Below are positions 29,701 through 38,700 of a DNA stretch of 64,000 nt, piece after piece. Numbering within the stretch: position 1 is the stretch's first letter; each line of letters begins with the position of its first letter. Made by a program: the position numbers and the translations under genes. Source of the DNA: Aporhodopirellula aestuarii. GTDB lineage: Bacteria > Planctomycetota > Planctomycetia > Pirellulales > Pirellulaceae. A model generated the notes under the pieces. The model made no database searches, was not told the origin of the DNA, and saw nothing but the letters and a program-made list of their open reading frames with translations. The stretch covers positions 57,786-121,785 of the forward strand of contig NZ_JAMQBK010000078.1 in the NCBI RefSeq assembly GCF_023701485.1. Direction: 5' to 3'.

Positions 29701-32700
29701 CTGGCAAACCTGAATACCGACGGAGCCGACAACAGCCCGACGGCGGGTGGATGGGACGGCATCGTGATCCGCGAAGCGGCCTCCGATTCCAACGCATCGA
29801 TTACGTCCGAAAATGAACCATCTAACGTGGGCCTCAGCGACACGAATGCGGTCGCTAGCCGTGCACAGTTCCTCGGCGAGATCGCTCCGGACAGCGCTTC
29901 GGGTGATGAAAGTCGTCGTCTCGGTTTGATCGTCGACGGTGAGTTGTCCAGTTCGAGTGACGTCGACGTCTATTCGTTCGTCGCCGAAGCCGGCACGCAA
30001 GTTTGGCTGGATATCGACCGTACCAATCTGAGCGTTGATACCGTTATCGAACTGGTCAACGCCAACGGCCAAACGTTGGTCCTTTCTGACGACGCGATGG
30101 CGGAAGCCGCGTTGATCGAAGAACTGCTGAGCCTCGACGCCGCTGACCCCACCACAGCCGCTCGACGTGAAGAGCTGCGAACGCTGATCAGCGCACGCAC
30201 AGGCCGTGGCAATCAAGCACTCGATATCGACTCAATCTTTGGATTGGCAACCGGTCAAATCGACGCCAGTGCAGGCTTGGCCGCCTTCCAAGACAACTAT
30301 TCGATCAACAGCCGCGATGCCGGTCTGCGGGTGATCCTGCCGGGTTCCGTCGGCCAACGCACGCTCTATCACGTTCGTGTCCGCAGTGCATTGTCGACCA
30401 GCTCCAAAGGCAACCTCACCAGCGACGGCAAGAGCCCGATGGTTGTCGGCGATACCAGCAACGTTGCCGACAACGAAGAATCGCTGTTGAATCAAACCGG
30501 TGGTCTGCGAGCGGGTCTGACCAAGGGCTCGTACCAGTTGCAAATTCGGATCCAAGAATCCGACGTTACTCCAGGGACGCAGATCCGTTACAGCGACGTG
30601 ATGTATGCCGACAACGGCGTGCAGATCATCGGCGGTCCGTTGCACAGCCCACTCGCCGGAGAAGATTTCGAAACCGCCAGCGACAACGGCACCTTCGGCA
30701 ATGCTCAACGTCTCGGTCTTTACGACACTCAATTCACCGGCGACCCGGCACTCGATCCGGCAGCCGTCGTGCAGCCTGATGGATCGATCTTGATCTCGCG
30801 TGACTCCGGCACCATCGACCGAGTTGATGTTCAGCTCAACAACGGAGCCGGCCCACTGTCGTCGGACCGCTTGGCCAAGAACATCTCCGGCTTCATCGAC
30901 GACATCAACGATGTCGATTGGTTCGAATTCGAGATCGAGTATCAACAACTCACTCGCGACGATGCCGAAATGTATCTCGCGACCGTGTTCGACATCGATT
31001 ACGCCGACGGTGCATCCCGCGCCGACCTTTCGCTGTATGTCTTTGACGCGGCAGGTAACCTCGTGTTGATCGGGGGCGACTCGAATATCGCCGACGACCT
31101 CAATTCGTCTGGCTCGGCGAACACCTCGGATCTGTCACGTGGTTCGTACGGCACCGCTGACCCTTACATCGGCTCGGCGGAACTCCCCGAAGGCACGTAT
31201 TACGTTGCCATTTCCAACAAGTTCCAAGCACCGGCGCAGTTGGATCAATTCACGACTCGCAACCCAACCAACCCGTTGATTCGCCTCGAACCGATCGACA
31301 GCACTCGACGGATTGCCGAAGAAGGCTTCGAAAACCTCGGCCTCCCTTCGGATTACACGCAAGTCGCCGAAGGCCCGGTCGTGCCTGTCTTGTTCGATAA
31401 CAATTCGATCATCGATCACACGCTCGACGACGTCTTCCTGTACGTCAACAGCGGCACGCAACTGTTCCTCGTCAACCCATTCACGGGTGCCCGGTACGCA
31501 ACCCTCGGCGGATTCGGAACCACCATCCGCGACGTCGCCTTCACCGCCAATGGTGAATTGTTCGGTTACACGGTCCCACAACAACTTGACGACGCGAATT
31601 ACTTTTACGCCCGCATCGACACGGCAAACGCGACATTAACACTGCTCGAAAACACGGGCATCGCAACGTCTCACGATCAGGAAATCGAGACCGACGCCGT
31701 TCAAGTTCTCGACCAAGACAGCGATGATGGTTTGATCGTGGAAGCGATCACGATTCGCGACCGCTTCGGTTCAGAGACTGGTTACTTCGTGGCCGACCGG
31801 CCACAAGTTCGCCAGGGATTAACGCCGTCTGCTACGTTCAACCGTCAAGGTTACACCACCAACATCCTGTACGCGTTTGATGAAGAAACCGGTGAAGCCA
31901 CCGGCCCTGACTTCAACCTCACGCTGGCCAACGCCGGTGCCGGTACGGACATTCGCGAAGTCGGCCAGATCGACACGAGCGAGGATCCGGATGACGGACA
32001 ACCCGATCAAGCCAACGTGCTCGGAATTTCATCGGCAACTGCGGTCAATTCGGCCGGTGTCGCGGTCCCACAATTGTTCGACGGCGACAACTTCACGCTG
32101 ACCAACGGTACGCAGTTCGTCACCTTCGAACTCAACCAGGGCTACACGCTGATTTCGTCAAGCCCGGCGACAATTCCTAACGGCACGACCCTCTCCGTGT
32201 CTCTACCCGGTCGCACGCCGGTTACATTCGAGTTAACCAATGCTCCCGATCCGACAACGCCGGGTAACATCGTCGTCAACATCGACCGAACGGCGAGCAA
32301 CACGGTGTTTATCGAGCAGCTCGCTGCAGCAATTCGGGCACAAACACCAAGCATTCCGGTCTCATTCAAGGGAACCCAGTTGGCATTCCCGACCGCGACC
32401 GCGGTCACGCTGACCCCGCCAAACGCCAACCCGGTGACGGGCATCTCGCTCAGCGGAAGCAATCTGGTGCAGACCGGTAACGTGGCGGTCACCCTGTTGC
32501 CAACCGACTCCGCCGAAACGATCGCCAACCGCATCGTGCAAGCCATCGCGACGCAAAACGCGAGCGGTGCTTTGCCGACGGTCATTGGCACTTCGCTCGG
32601 CCGCGCCGTGCAAATCACCGGTGTCGTGGTAAGTGCCAACTCCGCTGCCGGAAACCTTCGTTTGGGCGGCTTCGCCAACGGTGGATCCATCACCGGTATC

Positions 32701-35700
32701 GAATTGGTCGGCAACAATCTGTATGCCGTCTCCGATGCGGGTGGACTCTACGTCGTCCCGTCGGGACGACTCGGCGTCAACGGAAGTGCGGGTAGCAATG
32801 CCAATGTCGGCCAATACATCTCCTCGTCGACCGACCTGATCGGCATCAATTTCTCCGGTCTTCGGGCAGGCCCGAATAGCCTGCGAGATGCCGAAGGACG
32901 ACAAATCCTGTTCGGCATCACGAGCAACGGTGACATCCACGCGTTCAACCTCGATGGCGAATTGCAAGCGGTATTTGCTGGCGGACGCACGTCGATCAGC
33001 ACCGGTATCGGAAACGCGCAAGGTCTCGACTTTGCGACGCTCGATTACAACCTGTGGCACGTCACCGACGCCCGCGACTCGGACGATGGTCACGGCATCA
33101 ACGAAGCCTTCCATGGTGCTCGTCCCGACCAGGGCAACGCAAACAGTTCGCTCGTGTTCAACTACACCGCACAAGCGTTCAACGGCAACTACCTCGCCGG
33201 TGAAGCTCCCGTGCAAAACCTCAACACGGCAGCCGAAAACGTCCGTCAGGACGGACAAGCGGTTCAGAACACGTACAACTTCCCCGGTGGTGCACGCGGA
33301 ACGGTTCAGTCCAACGCGTTCTCTTTGGCGGGATACTCGGCAGCAGATTTGCCGACGATGTACTTCAATTATTTCCTCGGAACCGACGGCGTCGACGAAG
33401 ACACCGCAAGCACCAACGATTCGGATTTGTTCGCCGAAGACCAAGACACGCTTCGCGTTTACGTCGTGGATCAATTCGGCGTCGAGCATCTCGTCGCGAC
33501 CAACAACGAGTCGCGTCGTGACGGCCTCTTCGACGATGAGTTTGACGACCCGTTCCCATCCGGCATTTACGACGACTCGATTGACGTCGATGTGCAGCAG
33601 CTTTACGACAACACCGGAACATGGCGTCAAGCACGCGTGCCGTTGGGCGAGTTCGCCGGTCAGAGCGGCTTGTCGTTGCGAATCGAATTCTCAACAGCGG
33701 GAACAACTTCGACGCTGACAGACGAGATCCGAACTGTTGCGGCGAGCGAGTTAATCGATGGCGAAACGCTAGTCATCAACGGTGAGACTTTCTCAATCGA
33801 CCTGGCCCCCGTGGTCACGTTCTCCTCGGGAATCTCGCTCCAACAGCTCTACCAAGACCAAACCGCGACGTCCACGTTTACCATCGACGGCCAGACCTAT
33901 CTGCTCAACGATGGCACCCGTACCGTGCCAGCCGGAGTGATCTCGATCAACTTGCTCGCCGATCGCCCCATCGGTACGACACTCGCCGCTCTAACCGCAG
34001 GTGACATCGCCCGCACGGTCGCCGACACGTTCGATCGCCAAGTGGACTTGAATCGAATCCTGCCAACGGGAACCGAGATCGAAGAGTTTTACGACAACAA
34101 TCCGATTCCGATCGGTTCTGATCCGGACACCTATTACGCGCAAAACCCAGACAAACTCTTCACCGTCTATCTCAACGGTACCGAGTTCGTTCTTCTGGAC
34201 ACCGACACCCAACGAAGCGACTTGACACTCGGCTTCAACAACGACTTGTTCGCCCGTCGCCAACAAGTCGATGTGCTCTCGTTGTTCCAACTCTTGTCTG
34301 CCGATGGTGCGGACATCACATCGCTTGACGATTTGTCTGCGGACGACGTCGCATTGGTTATCGGAAACTTGATTGGCGAAACCGACTTTGCGGTCGACTA
34401 CAGCCAACTCGTTCCGAGTGCCACGATTCTCGACAATTACTACACCAATAGCGATGTCGTTTTCATCGTCACGATCGACGATATCGAGTTCGTGCTCAAC
34501 GATGGGCTACGAACCGTTACCGGGACGCAAGTATCGGTGCCGTTGGGTACCGACGTCACCCAAGCCGACATCGCAGGCGAACTGCAAGCGATCGTGGAGT
34601 CCACCTTCGGCATCCAAACGCCGGTCTACACTTCGATCGACCAGTTTGATTTCAGCGACCCATCGGACCCGACCGATCCATTCGGCAACCCCAATCCGGC
34701 TGGCGAAACCGGCCGCAACGACCTGACATATGAAGCCACCCCGATCGATTACGAGGGCGGCAACTTGGTCGTCAACGGTCGAGGAACGCTGGGCACGATC
34801 ACCTCGACGTTGATCACCAACCGTGGTGACATCGACCTGGTGAGCATCGACAACCTCGTTGCCGGAACGACCGTGAGCGTCAGCGTGACTTCGGATCAGC
34901 CGGGCGTCGACAACAATGTACGATTCTTTGACGAGTCGGGTATCGAACTGCTCGCCACCGGCGGTGGGGTTCTCGCGGTGGAAAACATCGCCGACGGAAC
35001 GATTTCGGTGGTCATCCCGAGCGACGGGTTGTACTACATCGGCATCAGTGGGCCAGAAAACTCGACCTACGATCCGCGGATTTCGGGCACCGCTGACGCC
35101 GCACAAACCGGCGGTTACGCGGCGACCATCTCGATCGAAGCCGACATGAACATCACCGCGGATGGCGCGAGCGTCGAGTTCGGCGGTGCCGGTCTGGTGA
35201 GCGTTGGTGCCGCCCAAGTGACCAACGGTGCCGCGGACGGATTGTCGGCGAGCAACCAAAACCCACTGACCGGAACTCCAATCGTGGTCAGCCGCAGTGA
35301 TACCGCCGCAGAGGTGGCAGTCGCGTTGCAAGCCGCCTTGGCAAAACGATTCGCCGGTGGTGACACGACTTTGATCCCGGTTGCTGGCTCGGCAGTTCGC
35401 TTGCCGCAACTGACTTTCGACGATGACCTACTCGGACCGTTCGTCTCCACGGCAGAGCGATACGGCGATCAGTTCGGTGGGAACTATCAAGCCGGAGCCT
35501 CGGCCAACGACGCCGAGGGTGCCTACATTGACGACATCATCATCGGTTTCGCCGAACGCGGTGAAATGGTCACCGCGGCGACTCCGATCGGTGCCGAGGA
35601 AGGGTTCGTTGACTCGGGCGAACTATCGCTGACGTCGCCTGCGGAATCACCGCGTCCGACCTCATCGGGTTCCTACCAACTCGAAATCCGCGACGCGTCG

Positions 35701-38700
35701 GAATACATCGCTTCGGGTTCGGTGCTCACCGACTTCCCGAACTTGACCGATGCCCGGTTCCGTGCGTTCGACACGAACGAGCGATTGGTCTCCTCGAGCG
35801 TTTCGTTGGTCACCAACCCCGCGTCTGAAATCCTGGACGGATCGACCTTCACGATCGCCGGCGATAACAACCGCGTGACGTTTGAGTTTGACATCCTTGA
35901 TGCAGCCGGAAACAGTAACGGCTTTGCTCAAAATGCGAACCGCGTGCTCGTTCAAATCGCCGCCGACGCGACTGCGGAAGTGGTCGCCGACACGATCATC
36001 GGCCGCATCAATTCGCAACAGGTCAGCACCGTTCTGGGCGTCTCCGCGACGCGTGGCAACTTGACCCGAATCAACACGCCAGGCAGTGTTGCAGACACTC
36101 GCATCAACCTCAACGGCGCGACCTCGATTCGCACCAACGCGATCGGAGCTACCGCGTTCGTCTCGACCACGACTGAGGATCTTCGCGGGGATACCAACCG
36201 TGATCGCACCGAACAGGGCGTGATCATGATCGAGAACAGCCGGTTCATATACAACGAAGACGCCGGCGTGCAGATCTCGCGTGATTCTTCCGAGTCCGTG
36301 ATTTCGAACGCCCCGATCGACGCGACTCCATCGTTGGTGACTTACGCCCGCAACTTCTTGGAACTCAACACCGAGAACTTGATTCCAGGCGTGGTTATCC
36401 GCAACAACACCTTCGCGTTTAACGAAAACGTCGGCATCGACATCAGCGGACTGGAAAACGGTGGCTTTGCGGCACAAAACCCTGTCGGCTTTGACCGGAT
36501 ATTGAACAACACTTTGATCGGTGGATCGATCGAACAAACCGCGAATCTCGGTTCGCAAATCTTCGAATCGACGTTCTTCCCACACGGTGCGATTTCGTTC
36601 GCCGATCGTGTGCTCGACGAAGAAACCGTCGCGGGCCCTGACGTCGAAGAATCGTTCACGGATAGCGAAGCCGCGCTCGGTTCGCCTGACTGCTTCGGCG
36701 TCTCGACAACCGACCCAGAGAACGGTCTGTTCACCTTCTCGCTCGGTTCGGGCGGAAGTGCAGTCTTCGCGTTCGACGACAACTTGCTGACGGGCAGTTC
36801 GAGCAATCCTTCTGCGGTGATGGGCGTCGGTGACGGCATCGATGACCTCGTGATTTTCGAAACGGGTATTCCGGAACGCGTTCGCGTCGAAATCAGCCGT
36901 GACAATATCACCTACTTCAACGTCGGCGAGATCTTCGGACTCGAAAACAAAATTGACCTCGACGCGTTCGGCTTTGGTTTGAGCGATCGATTCTCGTACG
37001 TACGCTTGACCGACCTCTCGCCTTCGGGAACGAACAACTTCGGTGCCGGCGGTGCTGACATCGATGCCATAGGTGCGATCTCAACCGTCCCGCGTGACCA
37101 GTACATTGCCGGCCAAACGGGCATTCAGATCCAAGACAACTCCGCGCCGACGTTGCTCAACAACGTGGTCAGCAATTTCCAAGTCGGTCTGGCGGTTGCC
37201 CCAACCCCAACCCTCGCGAGTGGTCTAGTTGACGTCTCGGCCAGCCTCACGGTGATCGGCGGAACAACATACTATCGAAATGATCAGGCGTCTCTGATCG
37301 GCGGTATCGCTGGAATTGGCCAATCGGCCCAGTTCATTGACGCCAGTGACTCAGTCTTTGTTGATGCGTTCAACTTGATCTTCACGCCTCAGTCGCGGAC
37401 GCCGATCATTGACAGCGGTATCGCGTCACTCGAAGATCGCGCATCGTTGATTTCGCTGCGTAGTTCGCTCGGACTTCCTTCGAGCCCGATCCTGGCACCG
37501 ATCTTCGACGCCAACGGTCAACTCCGTGTCGATGACCCGAACTTCGATACCTCCTTCGGTGTCGGACTGAGCGGTTTCATTGATCGCGGTGCCGAAGAGC
37601 GGACCGACAACGAAGGACCACGTTTTGTCCTCACGTCACCACGCGGCCAAGACCTGATCTTCGACGCAACACGCAATTTGTTCGGTCGCTCGATCACGCA
37701 AGGCACGATTTACGACGCCTTTGAGATCCAATTGATTGACGGGATTATCCCCGCCGACACAGGCTACGGTGTGGGTGTGAATGACAACACCGTTACCAGT
37801 GAAAATTTGTTGGTGACCCGGTTGGTTGTCGGCAGCACGAGGGTCGAGTTGCTCGAAGAAGGCCAAGACTACAAGTTCTCGTACGAGCCTTCTGACAACA
37901 CGATCCGGATCACACCGATCGCCGGCATCTGGGCCGACAACGCGGTTTACACGATCGAATTCCTCGGAACCGAAACCGGTAGTGCCGACGGATACAACGC
38001 CGTCCTCAAGGCCGAAACCGGGATCGACTACGCCGACGGCGAGAAGACATTTATCGATGGCCAAATCCTCGAGACGGAACTCGGCATCCAACTCGCCGTT
38101 CCAGCGTTCGCGTTGACGGAAACGGACTTGCTCACTGGATTGACCGTCTCCGCCATTAACGGCCAAACGATCACCGTCTTTGATGGGATTAATCCTGAAG
38201 TCACGTTTGAGTTTGTCACCGACATCACAGAAGAAGTGATTAACGGCATCGTCACCTCGACGGGCAACTACGCGATCCGTTTGCCATCAACCGCGTCGGC
38301 TCAGCGAGTTGCGTTGTTGCTGACGCAAGCGATCAACAACCTGTCAGCATCGCAACCGAACGTGTTGAACATCGAAGCGGTTTACTTGGAGGACGATGGC
38401 ACCAGCACCACGGGTCGACTGCAACTACTCGGCACGCATGCTAACAGCAGGCTGGCGTACATCAGCGTCGAAGAAGACTCGTTGGTCCGTCAAGTCAATC
38501 AAGAACTCGATGTGCAATTGTTGCCACAAATCGACATCGACATCGATGGATCACGACTTACCAACTACAACGAAACGATTGTTGTGTTCGACGGCACCCG
38601 TGAGGTTGCATTCGAATTCGACACCGATGGTATCGTCGCCGTGGCCAATCCCGATGAAGATCGAGTCGTGTTGGCGGTTGCCGCAGACGCCTCGCTTCGC

